NCBI RefSeq assembly: GCF_003116095.1
Contig: NZ_LGRA01000021.1
Span: 1,305,086-1,369,085, forward strand
Length of the DNA stretch: 64,000 nucleotides
From: Azospirillum sp. TSO35-2
GTDB lineage: Bacteria > Pseudomonadota > Alphaproteobacteria > Azospirillales > Azospirillaceae
Reading direction: 5' to 3'
The position numbers were made by a program, and so were the translations under genes. The notes below the pieces were generated by a model that was not told the origin of the DNA, searched no databases, and saw only the letters and a list, made by a program, of their open reading frames with translations. Position 1 is the stretch's first letter, and every line of letters begins with the position of its first letter. Shown here in pieces: positions 17,743 through 24,594 of the stretch.

Positions 17743-18072
17743 TTATTCGGCGGCGGTCAGACGGTCGCGCACGGATTGGCCCGGGCGGTAGTCCTGAAGA
17801 CGCGTGGCGCGCAGACCGCGCATGCCATGGCTGTCGATCAGCCGCTGCCAGGACAGGAATTCCTCCACCGACAGCGTGTAGCGGCGACAAGCCTCCTCCA
17901 GGCTGATGAGGCCCGAGCGGACGCCGGCGACCACTTCCGCCTTGCGGCGCATCACCCAACGCTTGGTGTCGGGCGGGGGAAGATCGCTTTCGGTCATGGG
18001 ACGTCCCTCGGGACCAATGACCGATACACCGACCGCAGAGTCATCGTCGGTGTCGAGTTCGATGAGTGCCAT
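17743..18072 (-). CDS. sciP: CtrA inhibitor SciP (DUF1153)
   Basis: A 109-residue protein whose central part is the DUF1153/SciP sequence: VSVIGPEGRPMTESDLPPPD, TKRWVMRRKAEVVAGVRSGL, ISLEEACRRYTLSVEEFLSW, then QRLIDSHGMRGLRATRLQDY. In Caulobacter SciP binds CtrA or its target DNA and blocks CtrA-driven transcription, including flagellar genes. Here an extra N-terminal stretch of about 20 acidic residues and a C-terminal RPGQSVRDRLTAAE extend the core. ATG at 18072 has GGAG about 10 bases upstream; a frame extends further to 18141 without better support. It lies next to flgD-fliK, consistent with the flagellar role. A CtrA-box-like TTAA-N7-CTAA sits 63 bases upstream. Confidence 0.9.
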   Translation of the reverse strand: MALIELDTDDDSAVGVSVIGPEGRPMTESDLPPPDTKRWVMRRKAEVVAGVRSGLISLEEACRRYTLSVEEFLSWQRLIDSHGMRGLRATRLQDYRPGQSVRDRLTAAE

Positions 18073-18134
18073 GCGCGGACGCTCCAACCCAAACTGTGGA
18101 TTCCACGATTTCGGGTTACTGTAGGCGCCGGCAC

Positions 18135-18149
18135 TTAACAAATGCCTAA
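18135..18149. promoter_or_regulatory. Candidate CtrA box upstream of sciP
   Basis: TTAACAAATGCCTAA at 18135-18149 matches the CtrA consensus TTAA-N7-TTAA with one mismatch. It lies 63 bases before the sciP ATG in an AT-rich patch. In Caulobacter sciP itself is activated by CtrA, so the site fits a feedback loop. Confidence 0.45.
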
Positions 18150-18180
18150 ACGAAAGGATTAAACTTTATTCGCGTGGTAG

Positions 18181-18224
18181 GCCCTCCCCCGGACGGACAG
18201 GACGGCTCCCGTCCGGGGGAGGGC
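18181..18224. terminator. Strong hairpin after flgD
   Basis: A perfect 16-bp stem (18181-18196 with 18209-18224) with a 12-base loop lies 28 bases beyond the flgD stop, between flgD and the sciP promoter region. It has no T tract but is the strongest stem near the end of the fliK-flgD operon. Confidence 0.6.
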
Positions 18225-18252
18225 GCTTCGGCCCACCCTGGGCGAAGGCCGC

Positions 18253-19002
18253 TCAATAGACGTTGGTCAGCTTCGACAACGGGACCTCGCTGGCGCCGAT
18301 GTTCAGCACCGTCGTGCCGTCCTTGGCGTTGCCGATGCCGGCGACCGTGCCGAAGGTGTAGGTCGTCGTCTTGATGGTGGTGTCCTTCTGCTCGGCAACC
18401 GGGGCGACGTTCATGCGATAGCTGCCGGGCTGGACGGCGCGGCCGTTGTCGTCCTTGAAGTCCCATTCGACGGCGTGCTTGGTGCCGGCGCTGGTCTCGC
18501 CCTTCATCGAGCGGATGATGCTCCCATTGGAGTCGAGGATGTCGACGCGGACCGACTTGGCCGAGGTTTCCAGCTCGTAGCCCAGCGGCGCCTGGGTCAT
18601 GCCCTGGGTGTACTGGAAGGTGTCGCCCTCGAACGCGACGGTGCGGCCGAGATAGGCGAGGTTGGTGGAGGCGGTGCCGGCGCTCTGCAACTGCACCAGC
18701 TTGTCCAGGCGGCTGTTGGTGCCGATGTTCTGCTCGACGTTCGCGAAATCGACCAACTGCTTGGTCATGTCGTTCGTGTCCATCGGCTTCAGCGGGTCCT
18801 GATTCTTCATCTGGGTCGTCAGCATGGTCAGGAAGGTCTCGAAGTTGTCGCCGAGTCCCTTCATGGCCGACGCGGTCTTGCTGCTGTCCGTCGCCTTGCT
18901 GCTGTCGGTGGTGGACGTCGTCTTGGACCCGGTCGACTTCCCTGCCGAATAGGTGCCGTACTGATTCAGGGTCAGGCCGGTGGTGGTGTCGGTGGTGGTC
19001 AT
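18253..19002 (-). CDS. flgD: Flagellar hook capping protein FlgD
   Basis: A 249-residue protein that caps the growing hook and is exported by the flagellar type III system, so it has no Sec signal. The FlgD core is FETFLTMLTTQMKNQDPLKP, MDTNDMTKQLVDFANVEQNI, preceded by a Ser/Thr/Lys-rich linker of about 30 residues, and followed by the FLG-Ig-like part (DILDSNGSIIRSMKGETSAG, EWDFKDDNGRAVQPGSYRMN). It follows fliK by 86 bases on the same strand and is the last gene of that operon. The flgE gene, often next, is not in the window. Confidence 0.92.
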   Translation of the reverse strand: MTTTDTTTGLTLNQYGTYSAGKSTGSKTTSTTDSSKATDSSKTASAMKGLGDNFETFLTMLTTQMKNQDPLKPMDTNDMTKQLVDFANVEQNIGTNSRLDKLVQLQSAGTASTNLAYLGRTVAFEGDTFQYTQGMTQAPLGYELETSAKSVRVDILDSNGSIIRSMKGETSAGTKHAVEWDFKDDNGRAVQPGSYRMNVAPVAEQKDTTIKTTTYTFGTVAGIGNAKDGTTVLNIGASEVPLSKLTNVY

Positions 19003-19088
19003 GGCGTTCGTCCTTCAGGGCCGGTTCGGCCGATGTCTCTGGGGTCGCGGATCGCAGGGGCGGGCGGCGAGGCGCCGGCGCCGATCGA

Positions 19089-20918
19089 TCACGCCTTGAT
19101 GTCGAGGCGCCCGTTGCCGAGCGTGGCGGTGTAGGCGGCGGTGTCGGAGCCGTCATCGTCGCCGCTTCCGCCGAAGCCACGGCCGCGCCGGCCCGATCCG
19201 CCCCCCTTGCCGTCGCCCCGCCCGTCGTTGGCGAAGGGATTGCCCTCGCCGCGCAGGCTGAAGCTCAGGCTGTTGGAGTCGGTCTGCAGTCCAGCGTCCT
19301 GCAAGGCGCGTTCCAAACCGCGGCTGTCGCGTTGCAGCAGCTCCAGCGTCTGCGCCTTTTCCACCGCGACCATGGCGTTGACCCGACCGTCGGTGCCGAT
19401 GTCCAGCTTGATGTCGATCCGCCCCAGCTCGGCCGGGTGCAGGTTGATGGTGAACTGGTCGACGTCGGCGTCGGTGTTCTTCTTGATGTGGACGGCGATC
19501 TGGTCCTGCACGCCCATCGGCATGCCGGCGCTGCCGCGCGACGGGCGCAGCGTTGCCGTTGCCTGCGTCGGATCGACGGTGACGGTGCCGATCTGCTGCC
19601 CTTCCATCGCGGCCAGCACGGGGTGGGCGTGCGGGCTGGCGCCGGTGGTCGCGGTGGCGCCGGTGGCGGCCGCCGCGCCATCGACACCTTCCAGCGCGCC
19701 GGCCGCCTTGCCATCGGCGGCGGCCACCGTGTTCGCCGCCGGCACGGTGGCGGGGGCAACCTGCGGGGCAGGCTGCGGCATGCCTTGCGGCTGGGCCTCG
19801 TTCCGGCTGCCGCTCTCGGAGTTGGCCTGCTGCTTGGCCCCGGGTTTCGCCTCGCCGGTCTTTGCCTTGGCGGCGGCCAGCAGGTCGGCGAAGTTGCCGG
19901 GCAGGGTGGTGTCGTCGTCGCTGGGCAGCGCCTCGCCGGGCTGGTCCGCGGCGGTTTGGACAGCGGCTTGGCTGGGGTCCGCCGCCTTGGCGTCGGCAGT
20001 CTTGGCATCGGCGGCCTTGGCGTCGGCCGAGGACGCTGCGGCATCCGCCGCGGTGGCTTTGGCGTTGGCGAGCGCACCGTCGGCGGCGGCCTTCGCCTGC
20101 GCAAGCTGGGTCGCCGCATCGGCGGTGCCGCTTGTGCCGGCGGGCATGCCCCCATCCGCCCCCTGGTCATCCGCCCCCTGGGCCTTGGCCTGGCCGGGGA
20201 GCTGGAGCCCGGCGAGGATCAGGTCGCTCGCCTGCGGCAGCGGGGGCTGCTGGCTGGCCGCTTGCGCCGCGGCGTCGGCGGTCGCCAGGGCGTCGGCGGC
20301 GCACGCGGCCTTGTCGTCGCCGCTGTCGGGCTCCACGTCGGTGTCCGCCTTGGCGGTCACGGCCTCCGCATCGGCGGCGTCCCCGTCGGTCGCCTGGGTC
20401 TGGCCGGCATCGGCGGCGGAGCCGGTGTCGTCCGTCTTGGCGGCGTCCTTCGTGGCCGTCTTGTCGCTCTTGGCCGTCTTGCGGTCGTCGCGCTTGCCCT
20501 GGACGGCACGGTTGTCCTTGCCGTCCGGCTTGGTCGCCGCCTTCGGCTCCGGCCGTTCGGTGGTCCGGGCCTCCCTGGCGGCGTCGGCTTTGGCGGCGGC
20601 ATCGGTCCGGGCGTCGGCGGCGGCGTCGGCCCGGGCATCGGCGGCGGAACGCGCCGCCTGCGCCGCGGCGGTGTCCCGGCGCGGTTCGGCCCGCACCGGC
20701 GCCTTGCGCTGCGCTTCGGCCGCCTTGGCGTCGCGGGCCTCCTTCGCATCCCGGGCGGCGTCGTCAGTCTGCTCGCGCTTGCGCGTGGCGGCATCGGCCA
20801 GCGCCCGGTCCATCATCTTGGAGAACATGTCATCCTTCGCCGTCGTCCCCTGCGTCTGCTGGGACTGGGCGAGACCCTCGAACAAGGACGCGGCGATGCT
20901 GTTCGATTGGATTTCCAT
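19089..20918 (-). CDS. fliK: Flagellar hook-length control protein FliK
   Basis: A 609-residue protein. Only the C-terminal Flg_hook domain (about residues 460-570) is conserved: VDQFTINLHPAELGRIDIKL, DIGTDGRVNAMVAVEKAQTL, ELLQRDSRGLERALQDAGLQ. The first 400 residues are an Ala/Asp/Lys-rich low-complexity ruler region with repeated AKAADAKTADAKAAD-like units. FliK measures hook length and switches export specificity at the FlhB gate. ATG at 20918 has GAGGGA upstream and begins with MEIQSNSIAASLFEGLAQ; the frame extends to 21134 but the extra part lacks support. A sigma-54-type promoter lies 54 bases upstream. The antisense strand is also open because of codon bias. Confidence 0.9.
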   Translation of the reverse strand: MEIQSNSIAASLFEGLAQSQQTQGTTAKDDMFSKMMDRALADAATRKREQTDDAARDAKEARDAKAAEAQRKAPVRAEPRRDTAAAQAARSAADARADAAADARTDAAAKADAAREARTTERPEPKAATKPDGKDNRAVQGKRDDRKTAKSDKTATKDAAKTDDTGSAADAGQTQATDGDAADAEAVTAKADTDVEPDSGDDKAACAADALATADAAAQAASQQPPLPQASDLILAGLQLPGQAKAQGADDQGADGGMPAGTSGTADAATQLAQAKAAADGALANAKATAADAAASSADAKAADAKTADAKAADPSQAAVQTAADQPGEALPSDDDTTLPGNFADLLAAAKAKTGEAKPGAKQQANSESGSRNEAQPQGMPQPAPQVAPATVPAANTVAAADGKAAGALEGVDGAAAATGATATTGASPHAHPVLAAMEGQQIGTVTVDPTQATATLRPSRGSAGMPMGVQDQIAVHIKKNTDADVDQFTINLHPAELGRIDIKLDIGTDGRVNAMVAVEKAQTLELLQRDSRGLERALQDAGLQTDSNSLSFSLRGEGNPFANDGRGDGKGGGSGRRGRGFGGSGDDDGSDTAAYTATLGNGRLDIKA

Positions 20919-20971
20919 GGAACGGTCCCTCAAGACGGCTGGGCGCGGCAACACTGACGCGGAAACATCAA

Positions 20972-20987
20972 TGCAACGGGCGGGCCA
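20972..20987 (-). promoter_or_regulatory. Sigma-54 (-24/-12) promoter of fliK-flgD
   Basis: Reading leftward, TGGCCCGCCCGTTGCA matches TGGCACG-N4-TTGCW with one mismatch and the exact GG-N10-GC spacing. It is 54 bases before the fliK ATG. Confidence 0.75.
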
Positions 20988-21134
20988 ACACCCGGAACGG
21001 GACAACGGGCCGGGAAGGGGCCGTCCGTCCGGCCGGGCCGGCAGTTCCGGCCGGGTCCGCCGACGGCAACCGGCAAAAAACGCCGGGTGTCGGGCGCTTC
21101 TTGCCGTCGGCGCCCGTTGATCCGCCCGCGCCAA

Positions 21135-21164
21135 GAAAAAGGCCGCTCCAAGGCTGGAGCGGCC
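21135..21164 (-). terminator. Intrinsic terminator of the flgI operon
   Basis: Leftward, a perfect 10-bp stem GGCCGCTCCA/TGGAGCGGCC (21141-21150 with 21155-21164) with a 4-base loop is followed by TTTTTCTT. It lies 62 bases past the stop of the FlgN-like gene, so it ends the flgI-flgJ-flgN-like transcript. The rest of 20919-21226 holds only this and the fliK promoter. Confidence 0.88.
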
Positions 21165-21226
21165 GTCCGAAACATCTCGGCAGTCACGGATGAAGGGTGG
21201 AACCGGCCGGGCCGGGAATCGGGTAT

Positions 21227-21739
21227 TCAGAGCCGGGTGTTGATCGCGGCCGAGGTGCGCGGACCGCTGGGCGGCGGGGAGTAGCCGCGGCCGCCGCCCA
21301 TATGCGCGGCGTAGGCGGTGCTGGGCGCCTTCTGCTGCTTGGTCAGCACGCCGACCACGGTGTCGACCATCACCTTCTGCGCCTCGCTGCCGACGCGCAG
21401 CGCCTCGGCGTTGTCGGCGGTGGCGGCGTAGAGCTTGCCGGTGGCCTCCTTCAGCGCGGTCTTCATCTCCGGCGGCAGCGCCATCAGCCCCTCGCGGTCG
21501 ACGCGCAGCAGGCGGGACACTTCTTCATAGACCAGCGTCATCGGCTGCTTGTCCTTGACGATCTGCGCCAGCTCCTTGGCCGGGCGGCGGGCGCGGACGG
21601 CGGCGGACTCGCGCTCAAGCAGGGCGGACAGCCGGACCATCAGGTCGACCAGCGCGGTCGCGCGCTCGAACGCGTTCTTCGGCAGGTTGGCCGCGCCGGG
21701 CTTGGCCGGCTGGGGGAAACGGACGTCGACCTTATCCAT
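21227..21739 (-). CDS. FlgN-like flagellar protein (FlbY position)
   Basis: A 170-residue soluble helical protein. NAFERATALVDLMVRLSALL, ERESAAVRARRPAKELAQIV, KDKQPMTLVYEEVSRLLRV resembles FlgN-type chaperones of the hook-filament junction proteins, and the C-terminal third (GGGRGYSPPPSGPRTSAAIN) is disordered. In Caulobacter the gene in this position (flgI-cheL-flbY) is flbY, a flagellar regulator; whether this is the same gene is inferred from order and size. The ATG at 21739 overlaps the preceding flgJ-like gene by 8 bases. A textbook terminator follows. Confidence 0.72.
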   Translation of the reverse strand: MDKVDVRFPQPAKPGAANLPKNAFERATALVDLMVRLSALLERESAAVRARRPAKELAQIVKDKQPMTLVYEEVSRLLRVDREGLMALPPEMKTALKEATGKLYAATADNAEALRVGSEAQKVMVDTVVGVLTKQQKAPSTAYAAHMGGGRGYSPPPSGPRTSAAINTRL

Positions 21740-22091
21740 GGCTGGCCTCCTGGGCGCGAAGAAGCTCTTGATAGACCTGGTTGGCGATGCCGAGACCGCC
21801 GCGCTGGGAAATCTGCTTGCCGAACTGCTCGACCAGCATCGGGCGGAACATCTCCTCGCCACGCCCGCCGCCGAAGGTCTCGTCGGTGCCGATGCCCTCG
21901 AACATCGGGCCCAGCATCTGCGAGATGAACTGGCTTTCGAACTCGTTGGCCGACTTGTGCAGCTGGGCAAGCTTTGCCGGGCTGGTCTTGGCCTCCAGGT
22001 CGGAAATCTTTGCCAGGGTCTGCACCCCGAACCCGGCGGCGCGGGCGCGATCGAGGGCCGATGCGGCGGATGTGGCGGGGTTCAGGGACAT
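21732..22091 (-). CDS. flgJ: Rod-binding protein (FlgJ N-terminal domain, CheL-like)
   Basis: A 119-residue protein with only the rod-binding half of FlgJ: KLAQLHKSANEFESQFISQM, LGPMFEGIGTDETFGGGRGE, EMFRPMLVEQFGKQISQRGG, LGIANQVYQELLR. The muramidase domain of enterobacterial FlgJ is missing, as is normal in alphaproteobacteria (CheL of Caulobacter). It helps rod assembly in the periplasm. Its ATG overlaps the TGA of flgI (ATGA at 22091), and it overlaps the following gene by 8 bases, so the three are translationally coupled. Confidence 0.88.
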   Translation of the reverse strand: MSLNPATSAASALDRARAAGFGVQTLAKISDLEAKTSPAKLAQLHKSANEFESQFISQMLGPMFEGIGTDETFGGGRGEEMFRPMLVEQFGKQISQRGGLGIANQVYQELLRAQEASHG

Positions 22092-23233
22092 CAGATCACC
22101 TCGATCTCGGCTTGCAGGGCACCGGCGGCCTTGATCGACTGGAGAATGGCGATCATGTCCCGCGGTCCCACACCCAGAGCATTCAAGGATTGTACCAACT
22201 CCTGCAGCGTCACCCCGGCGTTCATCACCGCGAGGCGGTTGTTGGACTGGTCGTCGACCTGGATGTCGGTGCGCGGCACCACGGCGGTCTGCCCCTGGCT
22301 GAACGGGCCGGGCTGGCTGACCTGCGGCGTTTCGGTGATCCGGATCGTCAGGTTGCCCTGGGCGATGGCGACGGTGGAGATGCGGACATTCTCGCCCATC
22401 ACGATGACGCCCGACTTCTCGTCGACGACCACGCGGGCGACCTGGTCGGGGGTGATGCGCAGTTGCTCGATCTCGGTGATCAGGCCGACGACGTCGCCGC
22501 GGCGCACCTCGGGCACGTTCAGCAGGACCGACGACGGGTCGGTCGCCTGGGCGCGGTTGCCGCGCAGCTGGATGTTGATGGCGGTCGCCACCCGTTGCGC
22601 CGTGGTGAAGTCGGGGTTGCGCAAGCTGAGACGCAGCACCGGCAGTTCGGCCAGCGCGAACTGGATCTCGCGCTCGACGATGGCGCCGGAGGCGATGCGG
22701 CCGGAGGTGGGGACGCCGCGCGTCACGCTGGCGCCCTGGCCCTGGGCGGAGAAGCCGGACACGGCGATCGGCCCCTGGGCCACGGCGTAGACCTCGCCGT
22801 CGGCGCCGATCAGCGGGGTGACCAGCAGGGTGCCGCCCAGGAGGCTCTTGCTGTCGCCCATCGCCGAGACGGTGACGTCGATGCGGGTGCCCTGGGCGGC
22901 GTAGGCGCCCAGCGTCGCCGTCACCATCACCGCCGCGACGTTCTTGGTGCGCAGGTTGGTGCCGCGGGTGTTGACGCCCATCCGCTCCAGCATGCCGGTC
23001 AGGCTCTGTTCGGTGAAGGGCGAGTTGTTCAGGCTGTCGCCGGTGCCGTTCAGGCCGACCACCAGCCCATAGCCGATCAGCATGTTGTCGCGCACACCCT
23101 CCACATCCACGATGTCCTTGATACGGGCGGACGCCGCCAGGACCGGTGCGGCCGGTGCGCTGATCGCCAGCAGGGCGGACAGGACCGCAAGCGCGGTGCA
23201 GCGGCGCAGAAAGCGAAGGGCGGTGGGGATCAT
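22091..23233 (-). CDS. flgI: Flagellar P-ring protein FlgI
   Basis: A 380-residue periplasmic protein that forms the P ring in the peptidoglycan layer. It begins with a Sec signal peptide (MIPTALRFLRRCTALAVLSA to about residue 35, ending in VLAAS) and shows the FlgI sequence RIKDIVDVEGVRDNMLIGYG, LVVGLNGTGDSLNNSPFTEQ, NVAAVMVTATL, and the C-terminal LQELVQSLNALGVGPRDMIA-ILQSIKAAGALQAEIEVI. ATG at 23233 was chosen over an upstream in-frame start because it places the signal peptide first. A sigma-54-like promoter is 34 bases upstream. It is divergent from fliX and heads an operon with flgJ-like and FlgN-like genes. Confidence 0.95.
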   Translation of the reverse strand: MIPTALRFLRRCTALAVLSALLAISAPAAPVLAASARIKDIVDVEGVRDNMLIGYGLVVGLNGTGDSLNNSPFTEQSLTGMLERMGVNTRGTNLRTKNVAAVMVTATLGAYAAQGTRIDVTVSAMGDSKSLLGGTLLVTPLIGADGEVYAVAQGPIAVSGFSAQGQGASVTRGVPTSGRIASGAIVEREIQFALAELPVLRLSLRNPDFTTAQRVATAINIQLRGNRAQATDPSSVLLNVPEVRRGDVVGLITEIEQLRITPDQVARVVVDEKSGVIVMGENVRISTVAIAQGNLTIRITETPQVSQPGPFSQGQTAVVPRTDIQVDDQSNNRLAVMNAGVTLQELVQSLNALGVGPRDMIAILQSIKAAGALQAEIEVI

Positions 23234-23267
23234 GACGCGGACACTCCTGAACTCACGTCCGCTTCTA

Positions 23268-23283
23268 TACAAACGCCGTGCCA
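23268..23283 (-). promoter_or_regulatory. Sigma-54-like promoter of flgI
   Basis: Reading leftward, TGGCACGGCGTTTGTA has a perfect -24 block and TTGT instead of TTGC in the -12 block, with correct spacing, 34 bases before the flgI ATG. Confidence 0.6.
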
Positions 23284-23463
23284 CATGCCGCCGGGGGCGG
23301 GATTCGGCCGATGTCCTGAAAAACGCCCGGGGAATGACGCGTTTGGGTCACAGCCGGGCGGCAATTTTTGCCCGATTGCGGCAAGCCTTGACCCGATGTT
23401 AAGGTTGATCCATCTACAGTGCGCGCGTTTACGCATCCTTTACTGCAAACGGTTGCACGGATC

Positions 23464-23889
23464 ATGAAAGTCGAAGGCACCGGAAACATACGCGGCAGTG
23501 GTTCGGTCCGCCGCACCGGCAAGGCCGAAGGCTCGTCCGGCGCCGCGTTCTCCAAGCAATTGGTGGGCGAGACCGGATCCGCCCACGGCGTCAGCGGCAC
23601 CGCCGCCGCCGGCGGGGTCACCGGCGTGCTCGCCCTGCAAGAGGTCGATGCCACCGACGACGCCACCGCCCGCGCCTCCCGCGGGAAGATGCGGGCGGAG
23701 GAGATGCTCGACCGGTTGGAGGAAATCCAGCACGGCCTGCTGTCCGGCAGCCTGTCGGCGCAGAAGCTGGTCGAGCTGGCCAAGGTGGTTCAGACCCGCC
23801 GCGCCCAGGTCGACGACCCCGGCCTCGCCCAAATCCTGGACGAGATCGATCTGCGCGCCCAGGTGGAACTGGCGAAGCTGACCTCTTGA
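23464..23889 (+). CDS. fliX: Flagellar assembly regulator FliX
   Basis: A 141-residue protein of the alphaproteobacterial FliX family. MKVEGTGNIRGSGSVRRTGK begins the protein, a Gly/Ala-rich linker follows, and the conserved C-terminal part reads AEEMLDRLEEIQHGLLSGSL, SAQKLVELAKVVQTRRAQVD, DPGLAQILDEIDLRAQVELA. In Caulobacter FliX couples basal-body assembly to the sigma-54 activator FlbD. That fits the sigma-54 promoters on nearby operons here; flbD is not in the window. It is divergent from flgI as in Caulobacter. A weak TTTA-N7-TTTA at 23428-23442 is the only CtrA-like candidate upstream. Confidence 0.9.
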   Translation: MKVEGTGNIRGSGSVRRTGKAEGSSGAAFSKQLVGETGSAHGVSGTAAAGGVTGVLALQEVDATDDATARASRGKMRAEEMLDRLEEIQHGLLSGSLSAQKLVELAKVVQTRRAQVDDPGLAQILDEIDLRAQVELAKLTS

Positions 23890-24008
23890 ATCCCGCGTGC
23901 ATCCAGCGCGGGGCCTCTGCGCGCGGGTCGGGGCGGTTCAGGCCGCAAGGTTACAAATCTTTTTCATTCCAAGGGCTTGTTTGGCTGTTGCGGGGGCAAA
24001 CCATAGGG

Positions 24009-24037
24009 TTGCGGTCCAGTCGTGGCCTGCCTATACT
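24009..24037 (+). promoter_or_regulatory. Sigma-70-type promoter of dksA
   Basis: TTGCGG (24009-24014) and TATACT (24032-24037) are separated by 17 bases and lie 43 bases before the dksA ATG. Confidence 0.55.
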
Positions 24038-24079
24038 CCGCGCCGCCCGGATCACCCCTTTTGCGCTGGATGCTTTCGG

Positions 24080-24499
24080 ATGACGTCGCCGCTTCTGCCC
24101 CCGAACTATTCCCCGTCGGAAGACGAGGAGTTCATGAACCCGACCATGCGGGAGTATTTCCGCCTGAAGCTTCTGCGCTGGCGCGCGGAGCTGCTGGCGG
24201 AATCCACCGGCACGCTGAACAGTCTCCAGGAAGGTGGTATCCAGGAACCGGATATCGCCGACCGCGCCTCGGCAGAGACCGACCGTGCCCTGGAGCTTCG
24301 CACCCGCGACCGCGAACGCAAGCTGATCTCCAAGATCGACGCTGCGCTGGAACGTCTTGTCGACGGCAGCTACGGCTACTGCGAGGAGACGGGCGACCCG
24401 ATCTCCGTGCGCCGCCTCGACGCCCGCCCGATCGCGACGCTGAGCCTGGAAGCCCAGGAGCGTCACGAACGGATGGAGCGCACGCAGCGCGACGACTGA
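24080..24499 (+). CDS. dksA: RNA polymerase-binding transcription factor DksA
   Basis: A 139-residue protein that binds the RNA polymerase secondary channel and works with ppGpp. The start is followed by EFMNPTMREYFRLKLLRWRA; the coiled coil contains DIADRASAETDRALELRTRD, and DRASAETD is the expected tip. The zinc-finger region reads GSYGYCEETGDPISVRRLDA, RPIATLSLEAQERHERME, so only the first of the four canonical cysteines remains; this is a common alphaproteobacterial form. ATG at 24080 is supported by the promoter 43 bases upstream. It follows fliX by 190 bases and is probably separately transcribed. Confidence 0.92.
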   Translation: MTSPLLPPNYSPSEDEEFMNPTMREYFRLKLLRWRAELLAESTGTLNSLQEGGIQEPDIADRASAETDRALELRTRDRERKLISKIDAALERLVDGSYGYCEETGDPISVRRLDARPIATLSLEAQERHERMERTQRDD

Positions 24500-24594
24500 T
24501 GGCGGCGTGCGCTTGAACCGGTTGTTTCAAGCGCTCTCCGGCCGTTGCGATCGGAAGACCGGGCGCCCCGCGCAGGTTGGGGACGCCGGCTTTC

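Noticed and set aside
19141-21120. Long Ala/Ser-rich frame antisense to fliK
   Set aside because: It is the mirror of the FliK low-complexity region and has no ribosome site or recognisable domain.
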